5,271 bases of DNA, taken from Planctomycetota bacterium (GTDB taxonomy: Bacteria > Planctomycetota > Phycisphaerae > UBA1845). Positions 1-5,271 of the stretch are shown here, piece after piece. Each line of letters opens with the position of its first letter. Position 1 is the stretch's first letter. The notes beneath the pieces are model-generated. The model was not told where the DNA came from. It worked only from the letters and a program-made list of their open reading frames with translations, and searched no databases. The position numbers and the translations under genes were made by a program. The stretch lies in NCBI GenBank assembly GCA_024278775.1, contig JAJRSP010000090.1, positions 1 through 5,271 of the forward strand, given 5' to 3'.

Positions 1-120
1 CGCCGCCGAGTCGCCTCGACGCGAACCGGAATCGCGCGCGGACCTCTCGATCTCATCAGCCGTCCTCCAGACCACCATCGGTCGACGGCTGACGATACCG
101 GCCCGGTCAAATCGCTTCAT
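1..120 (-). CDS. Possible 5' end of a further minus-strand gene, running off the left edge
   Basis: Two overlapping minus-strand frames stay open to the window edge downstream of the CvpA-like gene. One begins with ATG at 120-118, begins MKRFDRAGIVSRRPMVVW, and gives 40 codons with G or C at most third positions, but it has no Shine-Dalgarno sequence. The other begins with ATG at 56-54 (MRSRGPRAIPVRVEATRR) and has a strong GGAGG seven bases upstream. Only one, or neither, is likely to be real. Neither fragment shows a recognisable domain. If real, the gene would follow the CvpA-like gene by about 80-150 bp and could belong to the same transcript. Low confidence because so little sequence is available. 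Confidence 0.3.
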   Translation of the reverse strand, partial: MKRFDRAGIVSRRPMVVWRTADEIERSARDSGSRRGDSAA

Positions 121-201
121 GCACGCTTGCCGGAAGGACACCAGATAACGACGCGGTTCGCAGGCGGCACGGAAAGTCGGACCGAAGCGTAGCGGCACGC
201 A

Positions 202-2064
202 TTACTTGGGGGCGACGAGGTTTTCCGAAGCGAGATCGTCAGATCGGCTGGCGGCACCGCCGGTACTGAACGAGACAATCCTCGCGCCGGGGTCAACCAG
301 GAACAAGAACACGATATCATCACCACGCTTGAGATCGTTTTCTTTGATGCGGTTAAACTTGCCGAGGCCACCGACCGTCCCCGCCTGATCCGGGAAATAC
401 TGCACCTCGAACACCTTCTTGCCGCCGATGTGGGCCAGCGCATACTTGCCGATGATTTTGTATTCCTTGCCGTTCGCATCGGTCACTTTGTAGTTCTGGA
501 CTACAGACACGGCATGACTCAGCGCACGTCCGAACAGACTCAGCGCTTTGATCCGACCCACATTAAGCTGCAGAAGTCGCCTGTCTTCGGGCACGCGAAA
601 CTTGGAAATGGGAGGATCATGTCCGCCTTCTTGATCGGCGGCGTCAGCCTGAAAGTGCCCGCCAACCAAAGCCCCATTAACAACCTCGGTGTTGTTGAGA
701 TCCCGATACGCGGTGACTTCAAACGGTAACAGGTCACCGAACTTGGACTCTCCGGGGATCGTCGTAAACCCGCGGATGTTGCCTCCGGATCGTTTCGCAG
801 ACGTATCCTCACTCCGCCGGTGCGATCGCCGGGCACCCCGCCGCGGTTTGCTCGGCTTCGCGGCTTCCTTCGGCTTCGCGGGCTCGCGCCGTGGCACGGT
901 AGCCGTCGAACCGGCGTCCGCCCCCGATGGCCTCGGGTTCTTCGGCGCGGCGGCGGGCACCGGAATTTCGTTACTAAACGACACCTTGGCCCGCGCACAG
1001 CGTTTGTATTCGATGAACCTCGGCTCAAAACTCGTGGGGAGCTCAAACACCAACTCCACCTCGTTCGAATGGTCTTTTCGCGGTTTTATCAGCTCATCAA
1101 CCACAGGCCAATCGTTGGTACCATACCGCTTGATGCTCACATGACGGTCGATCGACTGCGAAATGTCACGCTGCTGCGTCGCAATGGGGAAGTATTGTCG
1201 CACGGCGTCGCCCTCATCGCCGACCAGCCTGAACTGTCGAAGTGAAAAAAGGTGCGTTTTGTTTTTGTCGACGGCGGCGCTGGAAAACTTGACGCGGACC
1301 ATCTGAAACTCATGCCCGCCCTGAGGCGAAATGGGGTCGTATTGGTCGGCGATATCCCTCTTGTCATCGCCGGGTGTCAGACGATAGACCACTTCCACCG
1401 GAGCCGAGGATACAACAGAGAGGCTACCCGGCGGCGCGAAACGCGACACGGCCGAGTTGATCGTATTCACCCACCCGACGGCTTGAATGAAATCAGGATA
1501 ATCCCGGTAAAAACTCTCCCGGCCGCTGAACACGCCGTCGGACATCATGGCGGCCACCCGCGCGGCAAAGCGATCGGGACTAAGCCAGAGCCCCCGCTCC
1601 GGCGCATGAATGTCAGGCGGACTGCCGGGTGAACCCGAATGAGCATCTCGAACGGCCACATCAAACCGGGAAAACCCCAGTGCCGTTTCGCCGAGGGGTG
1701 CCATCTGAAACACGGTACCAGCCACCCCCACCATGACCATACCGGTAATCAGCCCGCAAACACCCCCGCCGACTTTGTCGATCATAGCCGGGAGCAAGCA
1801 CGAACGACGCACGAGTTTGTCAAAAATCAAACGGGTAATCAAAAGCGGAACGCCAAACAGCGCGGCCAGCGATACCGCATGCGCCATGTCCGGCTTCCAA
1901 TACGTGGCGAGAAACTCCGCCGCCACCCAGTCGAACGAGCCGTAGGCGAACGCGGCGCAGCACAACGTAAGCACCATCATGATCATCGCACCAAACAGCC
2001 CCTGCGTGGACTGAAAGAACACGACGGCGAAAAGCAATATGACAAAAATCAACGGCACCCACAT
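202..2064 (-). CDS. CvpA-like membrane protein with two C-terminal beta-rich domains
   Basis: A 620-aa protein. Four hydrophobic segments lie near residues 4-19, 22-42, 62-80 and 100-118. The stretch DKVGGGVCGLITGMVMVGV (96-114), an Asp followed by a glycine-spaced helix, resembles the CvpA (colicin V production) family, whose members are usually only about 160-200 aa. The remaining 500 residues are soluble. Residues about 250-365 and about 435-602 look like two related beta-sandwich domains, separated by a Pro/Ala/Lys/Arg-rich linker (366-430). I infer an extracytoplasmic or periplasm-facing location for them, but topology is not proven. The frame is open upstream to 2190, but ATG 2064 is chosen because a TAGGAG Shine-Dalgarno precedes it, the hydrophobic N-terminus begins there, and an earlier start would overlap the GspE-like gene extensively. 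The gap to that gene is only 14 bp, so the two are probably co-translated. The molecular function is unknown. Confidence 0.8.
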   Translation of the reverse strand: MWVPLIFVILLFAVVFFQSTQGLFGAMIMMVLTLCCAAFAYGSFDWVAAEFLATYWKPDMAHAVSLAALFGVPLLITRLIFDKLVRRSCLLPAMIDKVGGGVCGLITGMVMVGVAGTVFQMAPLGETALGFSRFDVAVRDAHSGSPGSPPDIHAPERGLWLSPDRFAARVAAMMSDGVFSGRESFYRDYPDFIQAVGWVNTINSAVSRFAPPGSLSVVSSAPVEVVYRLTPGDDKRDIADQYDPISPQGGHEFQMVRVKFSSAAVDKNKTHLFSLRQFRLVGDEGDAVRQYFPIATQQRDISQSIDRHVSIKRYGTNDWPVVDELIKPRKDHSNEVELVFELPTSFEPRFIEYKRCARAKVSFSNEIPVPAAAPKNPRPSGADAGSTATVPRREPAKPKEAAKPSKPRRGARRSHRRSEDTSAKRSGGNIRGFTTIPGESKFGDLLPFEVTAYRDLNNTEVVNGALVGGHFQADAADQEGGHDPPISKFRVPEDRRLLQLNVGRIKALSLFGRALSHAVSVVQNYKVTDANGKEYKIIGKYALAHIGGKKVFEVQYFPDQAGTVGGLGKFNRIKENDLKRGDDIVFLFLVDPGARIVSFSTGGAASRSDDLASENLVAPK

Positions 2065-2075
2065 GGTCGGCTTGG

Positions 2076-2081
2076 CTCCTA
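2076..2081 (-). promoter_or_regulatory. Shine-Dalgarno TAGGAG overlapping the upstream stop codon
   Basis: On the minus strand TAGGAG sits 11 bases before the ATG at 2064. Its first three bases are the TAG stop codon of the GspE-like gene. It fixes the start of the CvpA-like protein and suggests that ribosomes terminating on the first gene reinitiate on the second. Confidence 0.7.
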
Positions 2082-3752
2082 CTTGTCGCCGTTTTTGATA
2101 CTTCTCAGGATTTCGTTCATGCTCGTCGTTCCATCGATGACCTTGAGCAAGCCCTCTTCCTGGAGATAGTACATCTTGTTCTTGCGGCATTGTGATTTGA
2201 TGCGATCTATGGGCGCACCTTGCTGAATCAAAGTGCGCACCGCATCGTCGACGACCAACAACTCCATCATACCCGTGCGACCCACGTACCCCGTACCCTG
2301 GCAGGTGTTACACACCACTTCTTTTCCGCGTCGGTTGAGCTTCGGCTCGCTGGGCGGTCGGTAAAAATGTTCGATTTTGTCGGTCGGTAGATTGAGTTTT
2401 TTGAGTGTCGGGGCGTCCGGTTCGTACGCTTCACGGCAATCGGTACACAACACACGCACCAAACGCTGCGCCATCACACCGAGCAGTCCCTTGGCCACCA
2501 ACCCATTATCACCCACCCAACCAAGCAACCGCTCCAACCCGGCAAAAGAATCGTAGGCCACCATACCCATATAAATCTTACGATCCGTGGCCGCCGCATT
2601 CATCGCAATCCGCGCCGTATCCTTGTCTTCGCATTCCCCGATCATCACGATATCAGGCTCGCGCCGCAGCACGGTCTGCAACATCCGAGCGAAGTTCACA
2701 TCGGTATTGGCACCCTCATAAAGTTGCTGCGTGATGTTATCGAGCTCGACCAACGATGATCGTTCGATCGCATGAATGTTGTTGATGTAGGCATCGTGAT
2801 TACGCACAATCGCATACTCAGAGGTCGTCAACCCGTGCCCCGAGGGGCATACGATAAGGACCATGCCACGCGATTTTCCGAGCATGTCTACAAGACGTTT
2901 CAGCCGGTGCTCGTGCAAACCCAACTGCTCCAACCGGAGCAAAACCGGACCGGACTGAATCTTCAACCGTAAACGTTCGCCGGCCGTCGTGCCGGAGGTG
3001 TGTACTTCGACAACGCCCGGACCGCTCTCATTGCTGAGCAGGCCCGCTTCGATTTTCCCATGTTGGGGACGACGAATCTCTTCCGAATTGAGTCCGGCGA
3101 TTTTCTTCAGATAACGCACCAGCACTTCACCCGTATCCTGGGGTACGCCCTCTTTGTGCATGGTGGCCACACCATCGATTTTGTATACGAGGCGGTACTT
3201 TTCCTTGGCCGCCACCATATCGATGTCCTCAGCCCGGCGCCAGAGCAGATCATACAAAAAATCCTGAACGGCCGAATAGCCCTTGGCGTCATCCGGATCG
3301 CTGGGCGGTTCGATGAAATCGCCCTCGTGGTCGTTTAGCAGCACACGGATGCCCTTGGCCGGACCGGCGGTTTTCTTGACCCCACCGCGACTGAACAAAC
3401 GCTTGGCATGCCCGATGGTGAGCACCCGGTTGGCCGGTGTGCAGCGGCTATTGCGGTGAATCACGTAGAACAGGACGGCCCCGCCGGCTATCGCCGCGAA
3501 CCCACCCACGCCGACGCCATAGAGATCCCCTCCCCACGGTCCGAAGAACAACCAGAGAAACCCGACAAACCCACCGGACAGCACGATCAGATTCCACTGC
3601 TCACGCTGCGTCTTGACCACGTCCGTATCACGATCGACCCACTGCGCGCACGCGGCCCACCCCAACAGCACCAGCACTACCACGCCCACTTTCGCCGGGC
3701 TTGTGTAGGCTCCGAACTCGGGAGTCAACGCCAGCAGAGATCCAACTTCCAT
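2079..3752 (-). CDS. Membrane-anchored GspE/PilB-family pseudo-ATPase
   Basis: A 557-aa protein of the type II secretion/type IV pilus ATPase family. Three hydrophobic segments (about 22-38, 54-70, 77-98) stand where family members normally have soluble N-terminal domains. The N2-like region (about 160-265) keeps the shape of the family (KIDGV, RRPQHGKI), and the C-terminal domain follows. Walker A reads CPSGHGLTT (302-310), with Leu308 in place of the essential Lys. The Asp-box TIEDP is AIERS (329-333), and the His-box LHT is MVA (397-399). The arginine in the N2 segment DLRVST is His251, and the GEIRD arginine is Glu375. Walker B (DIVMIGE, 367-373), AQRLVR (428-433), the zinc-type cysteines C436, C439, C481 and C484, and the GRTGMMELLVVDD segment (491-503) are intact. 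ATP hydrolysis is therefore unlikely; a structural or regulatory role is inferred. ATG 3752 is preferred over GTG 3764 because AGGTGA lies 8 bases upstream of it. It sits between the small Cys-rich ORF and the CvpA-like gene. Confidence 0.88.
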   Translation of the reverse strand: MEVGSLLALTPEFGAYTSPAKVGVVVLVLLGWAACAQWVDRDTDVVKTQREQWNLIVLSGGFVGFLWLFFGPWGGDLYGVGVGGFAAIAGGAVLFYVIHRNSRCTPANRVLTIGHAKRLFSRGGVKKTAGPAKGIRVLLNDHEGDFIEPPSDPDDAKGYSAVQDFLYDLLWRRAEDIDMVAAKEKYRLVYKIDGVATMHKEGVPQDTGEVLVRYLKKIAGLNSEEIRRPQHGKIEAGLLSNESGPGVVEVHTSGTTAGERLRLKIQSGPVLLRLEQLGLHEHRLKRLVDMLGKSRGMVLIVCPSGHGLTTSEYAIVRNHDAYINNIHAIERSSLVELDNITQQLYEGANTDVNFARMLQTVLRREPDIVMIGECEDKDTARIAMNAAATDRKIYMGMVAYDSFAGLERLLGWVGDNGLVAKGLLGVMAQRLVRVLCTDCREAYEPDAPTLKKLNLPTDKIEHFYRPPSEPKLNRRGKEVVCNTCQGTGYVGRTGMMELLVVDDAVRTLIQQGAPIDRIKSQCRKNKMYYLQEEGLLKVIDGTTSMNEILRSIKNGDK

Positions 3753-3760
3753 CGCTTGCT

Positions 3761-3766
3761 TCACCT
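3761..3766 (-). promoter_or_regulatory. Shine-Dalgarno AGGTGA that decides the GspE-like start
   Basis: AGGTGA on the minus strand lies 8 bases before ATG 3752. An alternative GTG at 3764 falls inside this element and has no Shine-Dalgarno of its own. The AG of the motif is shared with the TAG stop (3767-3765) of the upstream small ORF, the same stop-in-Shine-Dalgarno design seen before the CvpA-like gene. Confidence 0.6.
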
Positions 3767-4106
3767 AATCGCTATATTCATTCTTCTCGGAGGCCATCCA
3801 GGCCGCGCCACGGGTGAGTCGCCCCAAAACGGCATCAGCCGAAACACCACGCCAACCGATTGATACCGCTCCCGATGGTCCCAAGCCCTCCGAGCCGCAT
3901 TCTTCGCTCGCCGGGGCAGGGCACCTCACCGAAATCAGCTCCAATCGGCCGTCACAGATCAGAATCTCACAGCACGGCATCCGGAAGATGTCGGGCAGGA
4001 TGCCTAGGAGCCACTTCAGGCACATGCACACCCCAAGGGTAAGCACGAACGAGCTACGAATCAAGAGGCGCGATTCTCCCCGGTTCTTCCGGAAAAATCC
4101 CCGCAT
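3765..4106 (-). CDS. Small Cys-rich protein with one membrane segment, unknown function
   Basis: I do not recognise this 113-aa protein. It begins MRGFFRKNRGESRLLIR, a basic stretch, followed by one hydrophobic segment (about 18-37), which looks like a signal anchor. Seven cysteines fall within 44 residues (27, 29, 45, 46, 51, 62, 70), five of them after the membrane segment. The C-terminal part alternates short beta-like and Gly/Ser-rich stretches with no known motif. Its TAG stop is 12 bp from the GspE-like ATG and lies within that gene's Shine-Dalgarno, which argues that it is a real, coupled gene. The start is uncertain: the frame is open to TTG 4193 and contains ATG 4163, and none of the candidates has a good Shine-Dalgarno. 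A long antisense frame covers the same region, so a spurious ORF remains possible. Confidence 0.5.
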   Translation of the reverse strand: MRGFFRKNRGESRLLIRSSFVLTLGVCMCLKWLLGILPDIFRMPCCEILICDGRLELISVRCPAPASEECGSEGLGPSGAVSIGWRGVSADAVLGRLTRGAAWMASEKNEYSD

Positions 4107-4230
4107 CCCCCCCGGCCGTAACGGACCAATCGTGATGGACCCGCCGAACGAACACTCCCCCATCACCAAATGCCCGGCTTCAGCGACCGACAACGTGGCT
4201 CAGGTTTTCCCACACCCGCGCCGTGGTAGA
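4107..4230. other. Gap between the nuclease-like gene and the small Cys-rich ORF
   Basis: This 124-bp stretch separates two minus-strand units. It may be partly coding if the small ORF starts at ATG 4163 or TTG 4193. A weak inverted repeat, CCAC...GTGG followed by GAAAA, occurs just after the nuclease-like stop on the minus strand, but the four-base stem is too short to call a terminator. I found no convincing -35/-10 pair here, so read-through from the restriction-like unit cannot be excluded. Confidence 0.3.
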
Positions 4231-4968
4231 TCACAACAGCGAAACGAACTGCGCACGCCCGAACGAGGCCTTCACCGTTGTGGCCTCGGTCCTCCGACTC
4301 GAAATCCGGTAGTCGGCGCGACAGAGGAACGCAGCGAGAACATCGTCAACCACCGTACGTTCGTCCGTCCTCGTAAATGCCACCATGAGGTGAAGACCTA
4401 TATGCGGGTAGTGGCAGTCAATATTCGCGTTGTTTCGTGAGGTCTTGATCTCCAATCCGTCAGGCACCCGGACCGGCCGGCGTCGGGGCCCTCGGACAGC
4501 GGCACCGATATCCTTGTTAACGCGTGTCCGCACCGGCAGCTTCGAGTAGTCACTGGTTTTGAGGAACAGGTCGGGGTAGTCGCTCTTGCTGTTCCCCGCG
4601 AGTACGCCACCCTGAAAGCGACTGAGCAAGTAGCCCGTCACTACGATACTCACCGTGTCACCTGCAACGAAGTTGAGCAAGACCTGTTCGTGCTCCAGCA
4701 GTTCGTGAATGCGAACGACTTCGCCGGTTGCATCGATCCTCGTGCGAAGCGCCGCCCATGCTTCTCGGAGATGCGCCGGGGAGTTCAGCACTTCCTCAAC
4801 ATACAGCCGAAGCCCGAGTGCCTCCCGCGCGAGCCACGGCACGAACGTGTTCACTGCGGCAACGGCGCGCCGGTACCAGTCCACGCCAGAGGGCCCGTAG
4901 GCGTCAAGTTCGGCCTTGGCCGCGTCCACATGTTGGAGAACCCTAGGCAGGGCGTTGCTGTCAGCCAT
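4231..4968 (-). CDS. Candidate type II restriction endonuclease (PD-(D/E)xK-like)
   Basis: A 245-aa protein. The N-terminal half is mostly helical and contains no motif I recognise. Residues 131-135 (YPDLF) and 171-177 (GLEIKTS) fit a PD...ExK nuclease core, with D133, E173 and K175 as candidate metal and catalytic residues about 40 positions apart. The following segment (CHYPHIGLHLMVAF, 185-198) would form the next core strand. The length suits a type II restriction enzyme. The strongest support is context: it follows a controller-like regulator with an ATGGCTGA overlap, the usual C-R gene order. ATG 4968 is chosen over the upstream TTG 5091 because AGGGAG lies 6 bases before it and the longer form would overlap the regulator by 131 bp. 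No methyltransferase is visible. I cannot name the family or the recognition site; another PD-(D/E)xK nuclease is the main alternative. Confidence 0.65.
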   Translation of the reverse strand: MADSNALPRVLQHVDAAKAELDAYGPSGVDWYRRAVAAVNTFVPWLAREALGLRLYVEEVLNSPAHLREAWAALRTRIDATGEVVRIHELLEHEQVLLNFVAGDTVSIVVTGYLLSRFQGGVLAGNSKSDYPDLFLKTSDYSKLPVRTRVNKDIGAAVRGPRRRPVRVPDGLEIKTSRNNANIDCHYPHIGLHLMVAFTRTDERTVVDDVLAAFLCRADYRISSRRTEATTVKASFGRAQFVSLL

Positions 4969-5191
4969 TCCCCGCTCCCTCACGGAACAGGTCAGCGGCA
5001 GGGATCCCAAGCGCGTCCGCGATGCGATAAACATTCCTGATGCCCGCGTTACGTTCGCCCCTTTCGATGCCGCCAATGTAGGTACGGTCAATCTTCGCGA
5101 GGCGGGCCAGATTCTCCTGGCTCAAACCTTTCCGCAAACGGACCTCCCGGACACGCTTGCCGAATGCCTTGAGTACGTCACGCTTAGCCAT
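4961..5191 (-). CDS. XRE-family controller (C) protein of a restriction-modification system
   Basis: A 76-aa protein that is essentially one Cro/C1-type helix-turn-helix domain (about 7-69). The recognition region is SQENLARLAKIDRTYIGGIE (24-43). The DRTYIGGIERGERN run (35-48) closely resembles restriction-modification controller proteins, whose typical form is RTYISGIERG.RN. Such proteins are small dimers that bind paired C-boxes, activating and then repressing their own promoter and so delaying endonuclease expression until methylation is established. The 8-bp overlap with the nuclease-like gene and the C-box-like operator upstream fit this role. No Shine-Dalgarno precedes ATG 5191, consistent with a leaderless or nearly leaderless mRNA. 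A generic XRE regulator is the alternative. Confidence 0.85.
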   Translation of the reverse strand: MAKRDVLKAFGKRVREVRLRKGLSQENLARLAKIDRTYIGGIERGERNAGIRNVYRIADALGIPAADLFREGAGNG

Positions 5192-5199
5192 CGTGAGGA

Positions 5200-5227
5200 A
5201 TTGTCCCGCATGGTGTTGATCCGTCCA
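5200..5227 (-). promoter_or_regulatory. Putative promoter of the controller-nuclease operon
   Basis: On the minus strand TGGACG (5227-5222, four of six matches to the -35 consensus) and GACAAT (5205-5200, four of six to the -10) are separated by 16 bp. Transcription would begin about two to three bases before ATG 5191, giving a nearly leaderless mRNA, which fits the missing Shine-Dalgarno. The -35 overlaps the proposed right-hand C-box. Predicted by eye only. Confidence 0.4.
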
Positions 5228-5271
5228 CGGACTATGAGTACCATGGCTGTGGTGGCTTTTCTTCCCGCTAG
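5210..5271 (+). CDS. Possible 5' end of a divergent gene running off the right edge
   Basis: A plus-strand frame opens at ATG 5210 (MVLIRPRTMSTMAVVAFLPA) and reaches the window end. GAGGAA (5195-5200) lies 9 bases upstream and could serve as a Shine-Dalgarno. In-frame ATGs at 5234 and 5243 are alternative starts. Divergent methyltransferase genes are common in controller-regulated restriction-modification systems, so this could be its beginning, but 20 codons show no methyltransferase motif. A start at 5210 would place the C-box inside the coding sequence, which is unusual and lowers confidence. Confidence 0.2.
   Translation, partial: MVLIRPRTMSTMAVVAFLPA
5215..5240 (-). promoter_or_regulatory. 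C-box-like operator pair for the controller protein
   Basis: On the minus strand TACTCATAGTC (5240-5230) matches the C-box pattern GACTnnnAGTC at seven of eight fixed positions and contains the perfect inverted repeat ACT-cat-AGT. It is followed by the 4-bp spacer CGTG and a second 11-mer, GACGGATCAAC (5225-5215), which matches only four of eight. A strong distal box and a weak proximal box overlapping the -35 is the known layout of C-protein autoregulation. As I recall, the Esp1396I operator has the same AGTC-CGTG junction. Confidence 0.6.

Noticed and set aside
180..204. Terminator after the CvpA-like gene
   Set aside because: Only a four-base GCGT/ACGC stem follows the stop codon on the minus strand, with no T-run, so it is not convincing.
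540..1046. 168-aa minus-strand frame overlapping the CvpA-like gene
   Set aside because: It lies wholly inside the CvpA-like gene in another frame, is rich in Arg and Pro with no domain, and is the usual GC-rich shadow.
689..1245. Plus-strand frames of 151 and 141 aa
   Set aside because: Both are antisense to the linker and domain region of the CvpA-like gene, overlap each other in different frames, and show no motifs or ribosome binding sites.
1252..2169. Plus-strand frames of 126 and 176 aa antisense to the CvpA-like gene
   Set aside because: Composition is dominated by His, Arg, Pro and Gln without hydrophobic patterning; the opposite strand encodes clear membrane helices, so these are shadows.
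2065..2190. Upstream extension of the CvpA-like protein to 662 aa
   Set aside because: It would overlap the 3' end of the GspE-like gene, adds a highly charged non-conserved leader, and ignores the TAGGAG-ATG start at 2064.
3753..3764. GTG 3764 as the start of the GspE-like protein
   Set aside because: This GTG is part of the AGGTGA Shine-Dalgarno for ATG 3752 and has no Shine-Dalgarno of its own; it would only add four residues.
3814..4440. 208-aa plus-strand frame spanning the small Cys-rich ORF and the end of the nuclease-like gene
   Set aside because: It crosses two minus-strand genes and the gap between them and is low-complexity Arg/Pro/Ser/His. It does weaken confidence in the small Cys-rich ORF, but is itself not protein-like.
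4969..5091. Upstream extension of the nuclease-like protein to TTG 5091
   Set aside because: It would overlap the controller gene by 131 bp; ATG 4968 has AGGGAG at proper spacing and the 8-bp overlap typical of C-R pairs.

Overview
The window appears to be bacterial, GC-rich and tightly packed. Every well-supported gene lies on the minus strand, so the genes read from right to left. I suspect a planctomycete (Planctomycetota, perhaps Phycisphaerae). The basis is the combination of a degenerate GspE/PilB-like protein with an N-terminal membrane region and a CvpA-like protein with a long C-terminal extension. That assignment is inference, not proof. I see no rRNA, tRNA, CRISPR array, IS element or convincing intrinsic terminator.

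Right part (about 4231-5271): a compact unit resembling the controller and nuclease half of a type II restriction-modification system. A 76-aa XRE-family protein with controller (C) protein features (4961-5191) overlaps by 8 bp a 245-aa protein (4231-4968) that carries a PD...ExK nuclease-like signature. Upstream of the C gene lies a C-box-like operator (5215-5240). It overlaps a plausible promoter whose start point would make the C mRNA nearly leaderless. No methyltransferase is in the window. If there is one it should lie beyond 5271, and a possible divergent start is visible at 5210 on the plus strand.

Middle and left (202 to about 4106): three consecutive genes that look translationally coupled. 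They are a small Cys-rich, one-membrane-segment protein of unknown function (3765-4106), a GspE/PilB-like protein of 557 aa (2079-3752) and a CvpA-like membrane protein of 620 aa (202-2064). At both junctions the upstream TAG stop codon lies inside the downstream Shine-Dalgarno sequence. The GspE-like protein has three predicted N-terminal membrane helices. It has lost the Walker A lysine and several other nucleotide-handling residues but keeps the fold-defining segments and the zinc tetracysteine motif, so it is probably a membrane-embedded pseudo-ATPase. The CvpA-like protein has four membrane helices followed by two apparently related beta-rich domains joined by a Pro/Lys/Arg-rich linker. 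I infer that these proteins form a membrane complex of unknown function; this is the best candidate here for an undescribed system.

Left edge (1-201): the start of another minus-strand gene may run off the window, but two overlapping frames are open and I cannot choose between them.
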